Position numbers and translations under genes: made by a program. Below are positions 41,001 to 48,805 of a stretch of DNA of 64,000 bases, piece by piece. Below the pieces are notes generated by a model. It was not told where the DNA came from. It did not search any database and saw only the letters and a list, made by a program, of their open reading frames with translations. How positions within the stretch are numbered: position 1 is the stretch's first letter; every line of letters begins with the position of its first letter. The stretch comes from Bacteroidota bacterium (lineage in GTDB: Bacteria > Bacteroidota > Bacteroidia > Bacteroidales > FEN-979): assembly GCA_026391835.1 (NCBI GenBank), contig JAPLDF010000047.1:1-64000 (forward strand), in the 5' to 3' direction.

Positions 41001-41475
41001 TCTTGTTGACAACCTTCTCCGAAACGGCTTCAGAGTAGCTGACGATGATGTATTTTCTTGCCCGGCCATTGAGCTGGTTGAGCACCTCGGTACGCGACAA
41101 CAATCCCTGGTTATCCTTGATCCCGCTCTGGAACCCGCGTTTGAACGAGGAAGGGAAATAGTATACCCGGTCGCCTAGGATTTGCTGGAGGTCGTTGAAA
41201 AAGTAGGCAGCCGACTCTTTGTCGGGAAGTATGATTAAATGGGTATGGATGGTCTCCTCAAAAACCGCAGCCGCGAGAAGTGAGCGGGAGGAGCCGACAA
41301 GTCCCCGGAGGTGGAGACGGAATCTTTTTGCGATTTTTGATTTACGATTTACGATTTCGTCATTTGTAATTCGTAATTCGTAATTCGAATCTGGTTCTGT
41401 TTCCGAAAAACGTCGTATGATCCCCTGTACCAGGGGACTTTCTTTGAAAAGCGATAAGAGATTGGCAGGCTTCAA
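38065..41475 (-). CDS. mfd: Transcription-repair coupling factor Mfd
   Basis: 1136 residues with a TTG start seven bases after fbp; no ATG is available upstream. It has UvrB-like N-terminal domains, an RNA-polymerase-binding (CarD-like) domain LRPGDFVTHIDHGVGRFDG, and a RecG-like helicase with Walker A CGDVGFGKTEIAIRAAF, DEEQ box VDEEQKFGVG and RGRVGRSNKKAF. A TRCF C-terminal domain ends the protein. Two stretches look inserted: about residues 30-47 (NYELRITNDEIVNRKSKI) and about 388-400 (VNRQSSIVNRQS). Both are translations of 7-bp word arrays that also occur between genes. The enzyme displaces stalled RNA polymerase and recruits UvrA. Confidence 0.95.
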   Translation of the reverse strand: MKPANLLSLFKESPLVQGIIRRFSETEPDSNYELRITNDEIVNRKSKIAKRFRLHLRGLVGSSRSLLAAAVFEETIHTHLIILPDKESAAYFFNDLQQILGDRVYYFPSSFKRGFQSGIKDNQGLLSRTEVLNQLNGRARKYIIVSYSEAVSEKVVNKKYLEKNTLKLSVGEQVNMDFILDLLVEYEFERADFVAEPGQFSLRGGLIDVYSFSSDHPFRIEFAGDKVGTIRTFDPSSQLSIQKMQEISIVPDIRVNADKKIAYESIFAFLPETAVIWLEDAGAMAHLMEQQPVSDLLVYGSEFLKTLLDFTTFEFGQQFYFKTGQPVVFNTSPQPSFNKNFDLLLEDLHKNADNGYQNFLLADNPKQAERLQSIFEDIESKKSDESPVNRQSSIVNRQSLSTTLNFSLHEGFIDKDLKITCYTDHQIFERYHKFHLREGYTAKEALTLKDLYDLRPGDFVTHIDHGVGRFDGLEKIINNGREQEAIRLIYKNEDLLYVSIHSLHRISKYIGKEGAAPSMNRLGSDVWNKLKNKTKSRVKDIAKELIKLYAERRAADGLACAPDTYLQTELEASFIYEDTPDQIKATIDVKKDLEETFPMDRLICGDVGFGKTEIAIRAAFKVVTESKQVAVLVPTTILALQHYKTFAERLKAFPCRVDYISRFKSAKEQKQLLIDLEEGKIDILIGTHRLLSKDMKFRDLGLLIVDEEQKFGVGAKEKMKMMRVNVDTLTLTATPIPRTLQFSLMGARDLSIINTPPPNRYPVQTEIHPFGEEVIKEAITYEVQRGGQVFFVTTRVMNIMDISAMVQRMVPGVKVAVAHGQMEGHKLEKVMLDFIEGEYDVLIATTIIESGLDISNVNTIIINDAHHYGLSDLHQLRGRVGRSNKKAFCYLLAPPMSSLTDEARKRLRAIEEFADLGSGFNIAMRDLDIRGAGNILGAEQSGFISEIGYEMYQKILDEALLELKETDFKDLFPANTPVSYVRDCVIETDLEILIPDYYITNMTERLNLYKELDSIETEENLMKFMERMIDRFGPVPKQTVTLLHTIRLRWLARSIGFEKLVLRNQRLTAYFINNPESGYFQSDQFTNVLECMKSNPHGAKMTEEKNRLFMTFRDVAGINEALVRLEPFQISKVTNI
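40280..40314. repeat. In-frame 7-bp array (GATTGAC, five copies) inside mfd
   Basis: Five exact tandem GATTGAC words within the mfd coding sequence. On the coding strand they encode SSIVNRQ-type heptapeptide repeats without stop codons. They lie in a linker between N-terminal domains. Confidence 0.9.
41335..41392. repeat. In-frame 7-bp arrays (TTTACGA and AATTCGT words) inside mfd
   Basis: TTTACGATTTACGATTTCGT followed by three AATTCGT words near the 5' end of mfd, encoding an NYELRIT-like and a VNRKSKI-like stretch. The TTTACGA word is the reverse complement of the array after the polyprenyl synthase gene (49779-49808). Confidence 0.88.
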
Positions 41476-41482
41476 CCGATGT

Positions 41483-42502
41483 TTAATCGATTTTAAAATC
41501 GGGTGAATGTTCTTTCATAAGTTGCTCGGCTTTTTCAACCATATAGGTAGGTCCGACAAAAATCGGGGAGCGTTCGTGGAGCATGGTCGGCTGGATGTCG
41601 AGGATTCGGCGGAATCCATCGGAGGCTTTGCCGCCGGCCTGTTCTGCGAGGAATGCCACAGGGTTGCATTCATACAGCAGCCTCAGCTTTCCGCGCCTGT
41701 TTTTCGTTGTTCCCGGGTATAGGAACATTCCGCCCTTGATGATGTTGCGGTGAATATCGGCCACCATTGAGCCAATATACCTGGTGGAATAGGGACGGTT
41801 TGTGGCCTTATCCTCTTCCTGGCAGTAATGAATATACTGCCTCACCCCTTCCGGGAAGGAAAAATAGTTTGCCTCGTTGACGGAATAGATGTTACCCACT
41901 TCCGGGTATTTCATATCAGGATGGCTTAAGATAAACAATCCCACCGAGGGATCGAGGGTAAAGCCATTTACGCCATAGCCGGTTGTATACACGAGCATGG
42001 TGGATGAACCATAAATCACATACCCGGCGGCGACCAGGTTGCGGCCGGGCTGCATGAAGTCTTCAAGTGTGGCCGATCCGCGTACGGTACGCCGGCGGTA
42101 AATTGAAAAAAGTGTGCCGATGGAGACATTCGACTCGATGTTTGATGAGCCGTCGAGCGGATCCATGGCAACGACATATTTCCCGTGTTTTGAAATATCA
42201 CTGTCGAGGATAATGATGTCCTCGTTTTCTTCAGAGCCGATCGCGCAGCACTGTCCGCCCGATTTCAGGGCGGCAATGAACTGGTCGTTCGCGTAGACAT
42301 CCAGTTTTTTCTGATCTTCCCCCTGAACGTTCACTTCACCGGCATAGCCCATCACCTCGCCCAACCCGGCCCGGTTCACTTCACGGTTTACAAATTTGGC
42401 TGCAATCCCGATATCATTGAGCAACCGTGACAATTCGCCTGATGCCTGCGGGTATTCCGACTGTTGTTCGATAATGAACTCTGTCAATGTCTTGAATTTC
42501 AT
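41483..42502 (-). CDS. fbp: Class I fructose-1,6-bisphosphatase
   Basis: 339 residues. The metal-binding motif is [13 protein letters not shown] (about 112-123), the acidic patch is IGSEENED, and the sugar-phosphate Lys region is [20 protein letters not shown]. It hydrolyses fructose-1,6-bisphosphate in gluconeogenesis. Class I is the plant/animal/E. coli Fbp type. mfd starts seven bases downstream, so the two are co-transcribed. A promoter box lies 20 bases upstream. Confidence 0.95.
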   Translation of the reverse strand: MKFKTLTEFIIEQQSEYPQASGELSRLLNDIGIAAKFVNREVNRAGLGEVMGYAGEVNVQGEDQKKLDVYANDQFIAALKSGGQCCAIGSEENEDIIILDSDISKHGKYVVAMDPLDGSSNIESNVSIGTLFSIYRRRTVRGSATLEDFMQPGRNLVAAGYVIYGSSTMLVYTTGYGVNGFTLDPSVGLFILSHPDMKYPEVGNIYSVNEANYFSFPEGVRQYIHYCQEEDKATNRPYSTRYIGSMVADIHRNIIKGGMFLYPGTTKNRRGKLRLLYECNPVAFLAEQAGGKASDGFRRILDIQPTMLHERSPIFVGPTYMVEKAEQLMKEHSPDFKID

Positions 42503-42521
42503 AACGGAAAGATTTAGATGG

Positions 42522-42529
42522 CAAAATTA
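42522..42529 (-). promoter_or_regulatory. Promoter of fbp-mfd
   Basis: TAATTTTG on the minus strand is a perfect -7 box 20 bases upstream of the fbp ATG. A TTG stands 17 bases further upstream as a candidate -33 element. Confidence 0.55.
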
Positions 42530-42563
42530 GGAAATTCCGGCGAATTCAATGTTTCTTTTTATT

Positions 42564-42571
42564 TACTTTTG
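42564..42571 (+). promoter_or_regulatory. -7 promoter box of lysC, probably giving a leaderless transcript
   Basis: TACTTTTG matches TAnnTTTG and ends only four bases before the lysC ATG at 42576. Because transcription in Bacteroidota starts a few bases after this box, the mRNA would begin at or next to the start codon. Confidence 0.5.
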
Positions 42572-42575
42572 CGGT

Positions 42576-43874
42576 ATGTACATCGATGTGTTCAAGTTCG
42601 GCGGTGCTGCGGTGAACAGTGCTTGCGGCATAAAAAATGTGGCTGCCATCCTGAAGCAGTTCAGCACAGGGCCATTGCTTGTCGTGGTTTCGGCCATGGG
42701 TAAAACCACCAACGCCCTTGAAGCGTTGCTGAACAATTACATGAACAACGATCCCCTCGCAGTGATCGAATCGTATGGAAAGGTAAGGGATTTTCATTTC
42801 TCCATCCTGGAGGATCTTTTTGAAGATAAAAATCATGTTGCTTTTGGTGAGGTGGATTCCCTGTTCGACCAGCTTCGTGGGTATATCCGGAGGGGCCACC
42901 TGTACCAGGACGCCCCGCATGAATATGACTTTGAATACGACCAGGTTGTAAGTTATGGCGAGCTGATCTCCGCATCGATTCTTCACCATTACCTTGTTTT
43001 GCAGGGAGGTCACCCGGCTTTGTTCGATGTCCGCGGCCTCATCCGGACCGATTCGACCTTCCGTGATGCCCGTGTGGACTGGAAAACAACTGAAACCCTT
43101 GTTCAAAAAGCCATCCCGGATTATTTCCGGAACCATCACGAACCGGGAGCCATCGCACTTACCCAGGGATTTATCGGCAGCGACGCTTTGGGGAATACCA
43201 CCACGCTTGGACGCGAAGGTTCCGATTTTTCGGCTGCTATCTTCGCCTGGTGCCTGCATGCCCGGGAGATGACGATTTGGAAAGATGTGCCCGGCGTGAT
43301 GAATGCCGACCCGAAATGGCTGAAAGATTCGGTATGCCTTGAAACCCTCTCCTACCGCGAAGCCATTGAGCTGGCTTATTACGGGGCCAGCGTGATCCAC
43401 CCGAAAACCATCAAGCCCCTTGAGAATGCCAACATTGTCCTGCGGGTGAGGTCCTTTCTTGACCTGGAACTCAGGGGCACCTCCATTAAAAACATGCGTG
43501 AATGGAAAATCCCGACGCCGATCTTCATACGGAAACAAAACCAGATGCTGATTTCCATCTCACCGCGTGACTTCTCGTTCATCCTGGAAGAAAATCTCAG
43601 CGAGATATTCAGGATCCTTGCCAACTTCAGGATTAAGGTGAACGTCATGCAGAATTCGGCGATCAGCTTTTCCATATGCGTGGATGCAGATCCCCTGAAG
43701 GTGAACCCATTGATCGCCTACCTGAAAAAAGATTATGAAACCCGCTACAACGAAGGACTGGAATTGTTTACCATCAGGCACTATACCGATGATGCCGTTC
43801 ACCGCATCGTCAAGTCCCGGAAAATCATGATGGAACTCAGGAGCAGGAATACCATCCAGGTGGTATTGGGGTAA
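42576..43874 (+). CDS. lysC: Aspartate kinase
   Basis: 432 residues from MYIDVFKFGGAAVNSA, the aspartokinase Lys-Phe-Gly-Gly motif. The kinase domain includes TQGFIGSDALGNTTTLGREG, with the conserved Thr-Leu-Gly-Arg-Glu-Gly. Two ACT domains occupy about residues 300-432 (ILEENLSEIFRILANFRIKV; VMQNSAISFSICVD). It is monofunctional, with no homoserine dehydrogenase fused. It phosphorylates aspartate for lysine, threonine and methionine synthesis and is presumably feedback-regulated through its ACT domains. It stands divergent from fbp and convergent with the phosphofructokinase gene. Confidence 0.93.
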   Translation: MYIDVFKFGGAAVNSACGIKNVAAILKQFSTGPLLVVVSAMGKTTNALEALLNNYMNNDPLAVIESYGKVRDFHFSILEDLFEDKNHVAFGEVDSLFDQLRGYIRRGHLYQDAPHEYDFEYDQVVSYGELISASILHHYLVLQGGHPALFDVRGLIRTDSTFRDARVDWKTTETLVQKAIPDYFRNHHEPGAIALTQGFIGSDALGNTTTLGREGSDFSAAIFAWCLHAREMTIWKDVPGVMNADPKWLKDSVCLETLSYREAIELAYYGASVIHPKTIKPLENANIVLRVRSFLDLELRGTSIKNMREWKIPTPIFIRKQNQMLISISPRDFSFILEENLSEIFRILANFRIKVNVMQNSAISFSICVDADPLKVNPLIAYLKKDYETRYNEGLELFTIRHYTDDAVHRIVKSRKIMMELRSRNTIQVVLG

Positions 43875-43899
43875 AACCTCAGAATGTTAAAATGGAAAA

Positions 43900-43970
43900 T
43901 GCAAAGTCAAAATGCAAAGAGTTGCAATGGAAGAATGTTTCTACCCTGCATTTTGCATTTTGACTTTGCA
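43900..43970. repeat. Inverted word repeat with a 19-bp perfect stem
   Basis: TGCAAAGTCAAAATGCAAA (43900-43918) pairs perfectly with its inverse at 43952-43970 across a 33-base loop. The right arm continues in 7-bp words TGCATTT, TGACTTT and GCACTTT. It occupies the convergent gap between lysC and the phosphofructokinase gene and may serve as a bidirectional terminator. Confidence 0.88.
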
Positions 43971-43987
43971 CTTTGCTTTTTGATTTT

Positions 43988-45220
43988 TTAAGGGATAACT
44001 ACGGGGAAATCGTAGCGGAAGTCTTCACAGTCGGGCTTGCCAAGAATATTGGTCAGAAAATCCCTGTAGGCATCGGTGAATGCAAACTTGCTGATGTCGT
44101 AGTAATCATCCGATAAAGGCTTGTTCCCGACAGCTCCCATATCGATCGAAGTCGTATTGAACTCCTCCAGTTCCACATTGGGAACAATCCGCTTCATCAC
44201 GGGCATCTGGCCATACTCTTCGCGGAGCAGCAAATCGACAACTTTATCGGCCAGGGTTGAGGTCAGCCTGCGGTCGTAATGGCGGCAGTGTCCCGAACGC
44301 GGGTAATAGCCGGAGATCTGTGCACGGGCTTCAACACCCAGGCGGCTGCTGATTTCCGAGGCAATGATCCCGCTTACGCCGCCAAACCTGGGATGACCGT
44401 ACTCATCCAGCTCAGAACTGGCATACACCACATCCACCTTGCCGGTTTTTTCGTCAAACCAGCGGGTACCTTCCGAAACCGGGATCACCAGGCATCGCTT
44501 TTTTGAATGCATGTAAGCCTCCTTGACCGTTTCGAAAAAGACCTCCTTGCGCTCTTTGGTGATCTCAAACTCAGGAATAAGCCCGAGCGAAGCGCCGCCG
44601 AAGATGGCAGTCCCGGTGAGCCAGCCGGCATCACGCCCCATCACCTCCATAACCAGGATGCGGGAATGAGATTCGGCCGTCGTTTTGAGGTTTGCCGTGA
44701 ATTCCATCATCGACTGTGCTGCCGACGGAAACCCGGGGCACATCACTGCCTCAATGTCTTTACCGTTATAGTGGTGAATGGTCCTTGTCCGGAGATCATT
44801 GTCGATGGTCTTGGGGAACCCGATCACCGGGATGCCTTCGGTTTCAAACAAACGCTTGGCGGCGCCGTTGGTGTCGTCGCCCCCGATGGTAACCAGCACA
44901 TCGATCTTATACCGTTCAAAATTGCGCAGCACCTGTGGCACGCGGCTTTCAGGGTTCTTTTTGGAGGGAAACGGGTTGGTGCGGCTTGAGCGAAGCGCAG
45001 TACCTCCATAATATCCGTCGTAGGGCTGGTGGGTCAGGTCGACCACATCACCATCGCCAAGGAGGCCTTTCCATCCCTGGAGGATGCCGTAAACTTTAAA
45101 TCCCAGCAGGGAAGCGCGGTTCCTGATGGCTTCAATGCTTGAATTGATGGCTGGCGTATCGCCCCCGCCGGATAAGATCGCCAGTGTTTTTCCCTGGAAT
45201 AGTTTGTGCTCGTATTTCAT
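43988..45220 (-). CDS. 6-phosphofructokinase, PPi-dependent type by signature residues
   Basis: 410 residues. The phosphoryl-donor loop is IGGDDTNGAA, with Asp116 where ATP enzymes have Gly. The catalytic loop is FPKTIDND, with Lys137 where ATP enzymes have Gly. Both residues are the accepted marks of pyrophosphate-dependent enzymes. Sugar-phosphate contacts are seen in EVMGRDAGWLTG and ISGYYPRSGHCRHYDRR. PPi-type enzymes are reversible and can serve both glycolysis and gluconeogenesis. The donor is inferred from these two residues. Confidence 0.9.
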   Translation of the reverse strand: MKYEHKLFQGKTLAILSGGGDTPAINSSIEAIRNRASLLGFKVYGILQGWKGLLGDGDVVDLTHQPYDGYYGGTALRSSRTNPFPSKKNPESRVPQVLRNFERYKIDVLVTIGGDDTNGAAKRLFETEGIPVIGFPKTIDNDLRTRTIHHYNGKDIEAVMCPGFPSAAQSMMEFTANLKTTAESHSRILVMEVMGRDAGWLTGTAIFGGASLGLIPEFEITKERKEVFFETVKEAYMHSKKRCLVIPVSEGTRWFDEKTGKVDVVYASSELDEYGHPRFGGVSGIIASEISSRLGVEARAQISGYYPRSGHCRHYDRRLTSTLADKVVDLLLREEYGQMPVMKRIVPNVELEEFNTTSIDMGAVGNKPLSDDYYDISKFAFTDAYRDFLTNILGKPDCEDFRYDFPVVIP

Positions 45221-45242
45221 GCTGTTTTTTGCTTTGAGGGTG

Positions 45243-45250
45243 CAAATTTA
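45243..45250 (-). promoter_or_regulatory. -7 promoter box of the phosphofructokinase
   Basis: TAAATTTG on the minus strand matches TAnnTTTG, 22 bases upstream of the ATG. It is divergent from the exporter promoter at 45272. Confidence 0.45.
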
Positions 45251-45271
45251 CGTTTTTTCATCAGGTTTTCG

Positions 45272-45279
45272 TACTTTTG
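45272..45279 (+). promoter_or_regulatory. -7 promoter box of the RND/MMPL exporter
   Basis: TACTTTTG matches TAnnTTTG and ends 18 bases before the GTG start at 45298. Confidence 0.5.
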
Positions 45280-45297
45280 CGCGCTAATTGAATTTTT

Positions 45298-47688
45298 GTG
45301 TGGAATTTTCTGGTTAAGACCATCTTAAGGAACAGAATCGCTATTTTGATAGTGATCGGGCTAATGACTGCCTTCATGGGTTACAAGGCAACACAGGTGA
45401 GGATACAATATGAAAGTGCCAGCATTCTGCCGGACAAAGACTCCACAAACATCGCTTACCAGCAGTTCATCAAGCAATTCGGGCAGGACGGCACAGTCAT
45501 GTTCATCGGGCTGGTGGATAAAAATTTTTTCCAGCTTTCCCATTTTAATGCGATCTATGACCTCACGGATTCACTGAAAAAGATCAGGGGTGTTGGCGAG
45601 ATCGTTTCGGTGACCAGGTTGTTCAACCTGGTGAAAAATGATTCACTGAAGAGGTTTGTGTTCATCCCCATCTCCCCCCGTAAACCTGTCAGTCAGCAGG
45701 CGCTCGACTCGATCAGGAACCTGATCTATAATTTGCCGTTCTATGATGAACTGGTCTACAACAAAGCCACTTCGGCCTACCTGATGGCCCTGACGCTTGA
45801 CAAAAAAACCATTGACTCCAAAGACCGGGACCGGCTGATCCGTGAAATAAAGACCACCATGGAGCGGTTTTCGGAAACATCGAAGGTGGAAGTTCATTTT
45901 TCCGGACTTCCCTACATCCGCACACTGGTTGCCGCCAAACTACAGAACGAACTCAAACTTTTCATCTTCCTCGCGCTGCTGGTAAGCGCCCTGTTCCTCC
46001 TTATCTTTTTCAGGTCGGCCAAAGCGGTTATTTTCCCGGTGGTGATCATGCTCATCAGTGTTCTGTGGGCACTTGGCCTGATGGCGCTTTTCGGGTATAA
46101 AATCACCATGCTCACCTCCATCATACCGCCCCTGGTCATTGTCATCGCGGTAGAAAACTGCATCTTTATCCTGAATAAATACCACTACGAATACAACATT
46201 CATGGCAACCAGGCAAAGGCACTGACCCGTGTCATTCAACGCATCGGGGCAGCAAACCTGCTTACCAATGCCGCCACTGCCGCCGGTTTTGCTGCCTTCA
46301 CCATCACCAACAACAAACTGCTGGTCGAGTTCGGGCTCATCGCCTCACTCAGCATCATGGTAATTTATGTGCTTTCGCTCACCCTGGTTCCCATCTTCTT
46401 CAGCTTCCTGCCACCGCCAAAAGAGAGGCACACGAAACACATGGAGGACAGCCTTGCCAAGTCGCTGATTGACAAAGCTGTGTACTGGGTGACCAATTAC
46501 CGCAAACCCATCTATATCGCCATGGGCGTTTGCATTGTGATAGGGGTGGCCGGCGCGCTGCGGCTGAAAACAAGCGGGACGATTGTCGATGACATTTCCA
46601 AACGGGATCCGATTTACACAGACATGATGTTCTTTGAAAAGAATTTCAAAGGGATCATGCCACTGGAAATCGTCGTCAACACCAAAAAGAAAAAGGGGGT
46701 GCTCAACCTTGCCACCCTGAAAAAGATCGACCGTTTGCAGGACAGTCTGAAAACCTACAGGGAGTTGTCGAAACCCTTGTCAATCGTTGAGGTTATCAAG
46801 ACCGCCAAGCAGGCATTTTATGCCGGCGATCCCCAGCAATACAACCTGCCAAACTCAAATGAACTGACTTTTATGGCCGGGTACATTCCGACCTTAAAAT
46901 CCAAGAAACGGTCCATTCTTGATAATTTTATCGACTCCACCTACCAGGTTACCAGGATCAGTGTCCAGATGGCCAATGTGGGCACGGTAAAGATCGACAG
47001 CATCCAGAAAAGCCTCAAGCCAACCATCGATTCCATCTTCAATCCTGCAAAATTCGATGTGACCATCACCGGAACAAGCGTGGTATTTTTAAAAGGGACC
47101 AACTTCCTGATCAAGAACCTGTGGGAGAGCATTGCCCTCGCCGTGGTGATCATCGCCCTGCTGCTCGCATTCCTGTTTACTTCCTGGCGCATGATCCTGA
47201 TTTCGCTGATCCCCAATTTAATTCCGCAACTCATGACTGCCGCCCTGATGGGTTTTACAGGCATCCCGATCAAACCTTCCACCATCCTGATCTTCAGCAT
47301 TGCCCTGGGGATTTCAGTTGACAACTCGATCCAGTTCCTGTCGCGCTACCGGTTGCAACTGAAACACACCGGCCACGATATCCCGTCGTCAGTCATCTCA
47401 GCCCTGAAGGAAACAGGTTACAGTATGATCTACTCCTCCACCGTCCTCTTTTTTGGTTTCGGTATTTTCATGCTCTCGACATTTGGCGGCACCCAGGCCC
47501 TTGGATTCCTGATTTCGTTCACCCTGCTCGTAGCCGGCCTGCTCAACATGTTCGTTTTGCCTTCAATGCTCCTGACACTTGATAACTGGAGCACGACCAA
47601 AGCCTTTGAAGAGCCCCTGGTAGACCTGTTCGACGATCCTGCCGATCTTGATCTGCCGGATACGGATCTTGAAAACCACGGAAAATAG
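45298..47688 (+). CDS. RND/MMPL-superfamily membrane exporter
   Basis: 796 residues with a GTG start (MWNFLVKTILRNRIAIL). Its layout is that of a duplicated RND fold: TM1 (about 13-30), a large periplasmic loop (about 30-215), a bundle of five membrane segments (about 218-370), a second half with its own TM and periplasmic loop (about 405-605), and a second bundle (about 610-770) including FSIALGISVDNSIQFLSRYR. MMPL-type proteins export lipids or hydrophobic compounds; no adaptor or outer-membrane gene is next to it. The cargo is unknown. Confidence 0.88.
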   Translation: MWNFLVKTILRNRIAILIVIGLMTAFMGYKATQVRIQYESASILPDKDSTNIAYQQFIKQFGQDGTVMFIGLVDKNFFQLSHFNAIYDLTDSLKKIRGVGEIVSVTRLFNLVKNDSLKRFVFIPISPRKPVSQQALDSIRNLIYNLPFYDELVYNKATSAYLMALTLDKKTIDSKDRDRLIREIKTTMERFSETSKVEVHFSGLPYIRTLVAAKLQNELKLFIFLALLVSALFLLIFFRSAKAVIFPVVIMLISVLWALGLMALFGYKITMLTSIIPPLVIVIAVENCIFILNKYHYEYNIHGNQAKALTRVIQRIGAANLLTNAATAAGFAAFTITNNKLLVEFGLIASLSIMVIYVLSLTLVPIFFSFLPPPKERHTKHMEDSLAKSLIDKAVYWVTNYRKPIYIAMGVCIVIGVAGALRLKTSGTIVDDISKRDPIYTDMMFFEKNFKGIMPLEIVVNTKKKKGVLNLATLKKIDRLQDSLKTYRELSKPLSIVEVIKTAKQAFYAGDPQQYNLPNSNELTFMAGYIPTLKSKKRSILDNFIDSTYQVTRISVQMANVGTVKIDSIQKSLKPTIDSIFNPAKFDVTITGTSVVFLKGTNFLIKNLWESIALAVVIIALLLAFLFTSWRMILISLIPNLIPQLMTAALMGFTGIPIKPSTILIFSIALGISVDNSIQFLSRYRLQLKHTGHDIPSSVISALKETGYSMIYSSTVLFFGFGIFMLSTFGGTQALGFLISFTLLVAGLLNMFVLPSMLLTLDNWSTTKAFEEPLVDLFDDPADLDLPDTDLENHGK

Positions 47689-47757
47689 CCTGAATTTTAA
47701 CGTTACGATGATTGAGATTGTTTATTAACTTTACCGGTCCATTTTAATACCTGTAGC

Positions 47758-48618
47758 ATGAAAGGAATCGTATTGGCCGGAGGCTCCGGTACCCGTCTGC
47801 ACCCGCTGACACTGGCCGTCAGCAAACAAATGATGCCGATTTACGACAAGCCCATGATCTATTACCCGCTGTCGGTGCTTATGATGGCAGGTATCAACGA
47901 GATCCTCATCATTTCGACACCGCACGACCTCCCCCATTTCAAACTGCTCCTTGGAGACGGGAAATCACTGGGTTGTTCGTTCTCCTATGCAGAACAGGCC
48001 GTCCCGAACGGGCTGGCACAGGCATTTGTGATCGGGGAGTCGTTTATTGGCAAGGATAAGGTGGCCCTGGTGCTGGGCGATAACATTTTCTTCGGCAACG
48101 GGCTTTCCCAGATCGTTCATGAAAACAATGATCCTGACGGCGGGGTTGTGTTTGCCTACCATGTGCATGATCCTGAGCGATACGGCGTTGTTGAATTCGA
48201 TGACAATTACAATGCCCTCTCCATAGAGGAAAAGCCCATGAAACCAAAATCAAATTATGCGGTTCCGGGATTGTACTTTTACGACAACACCGTTATCGAA
48301 ATTGCCAGGAATATGAAGCCAAGTGCCCGTGGTGAATATGAAATCACCGATGTAAACCGCTGGTACCTGGAGCAGGGCAAGTTGAAAGTCGGGGTGTTGA
48401 GCCGTGGCATTGCCTGGCTTGACACTGGCACGTTTGAGTCACTCTTACAGGCTTCGCAATTTGTAGAGGTCGTTCAGAACCGCCAGGGGCTTAAAATCGG
48501 TTGCATTGAAGAAATAGCATACCGCATGAAATTTATCGACCGTGAACAGCTGATCCAGGTAGCCCAGCCCCTGCTGAAAAGCGGGTACGGACAATATCTT
48601 ATCAATCTTAACGATTAG
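47758..48618 (+). CDS. rfbA: Glucose-1-phosphate thymidylyltransferase
   Basis: 286 residues. The nucleotide-binding signature is [20 protein letters not shown]; conserved active-site segments are [24 protein letters not shown] and [13 protein letters not shown]. It converts glucose-1-phosphate and dTTP to dTDP-glucose, the first step to dTDP-rhamnose and other deoxysugars. The partner genes rfbB, rfbC and rfbD are not in the window. Its TAG stop is followed within a base or two by a 7-bp word array. Confidence 0.95.
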   Translation: MKGIVLAGGSGTRLHPLTLAVSKQMMPIYDKPMIYYPLSVLMMAGINEILIISTPHDLPHFKLLLGDGKSLGCSFSYAEQAVPNGLAQAFVIGESFIGKDKVALVLGDNIFFGNGLSQIVHENNDPDGGVVFAYHVHDPERYGVVEFDDNYNALSIEEKPMKPKSNYAVPGLYFYDNTVIEIARNMKPSARGEYEITDVNRWYLEQGKLKVGVLSRGIAWLDTGTFESLLQASQFVEVVQNRQGLKIGCIEEIAYRMKFIDREQLIQVAQPLLKSGYGQYLINLND

Positions 48619-48619
48619 A

Positions 48620-48721
48620 AGTGTTAAGTGTTAAGTGTTAAGTGTTAAGATTTAAGTGTTAAGATTTAAGTGTTAAGATTTAAGTGTTAAGATTTAAGTG
48701 TTAAGATTTAAGTGTTAAGTA
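48620..48721. repeat. 7/14-bp word array (GTGTTAA and GATTTAAGTGTTAA)
   Basis: Four GTGTTAA words are followed by about six copies of a 14-base unit GATTTAAGTGTTAA, a higher-order repeat made from two 7-base words. The array starts right after the rfbA stop codon. Confidence 0.92.
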
Positions 48722-48727
48722 TTGATA

Positions 48728-48800
48728 GTTTACCCGTTTACCTGTTCACCCGTTTACCTGTTTACCTGTTTACCCGTTCACTAGTTAACCTGTTTTCCAG
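48728..48800. repeat. 8-bp word array (CCTGTTTA type)
   Basis: About nine imperfect 8-base words (CCCGTTTA, CCTGTTCA, CCTGTTTA, CCAGTTCC-like) directly follow the 7-bp array and end five bases before the ATG of the polyprenyl synthase gene. The family is the reverse complement of the array at 33865-33924. Confidence 0.85.
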
Positions 48801-48805
48801 TTCCT

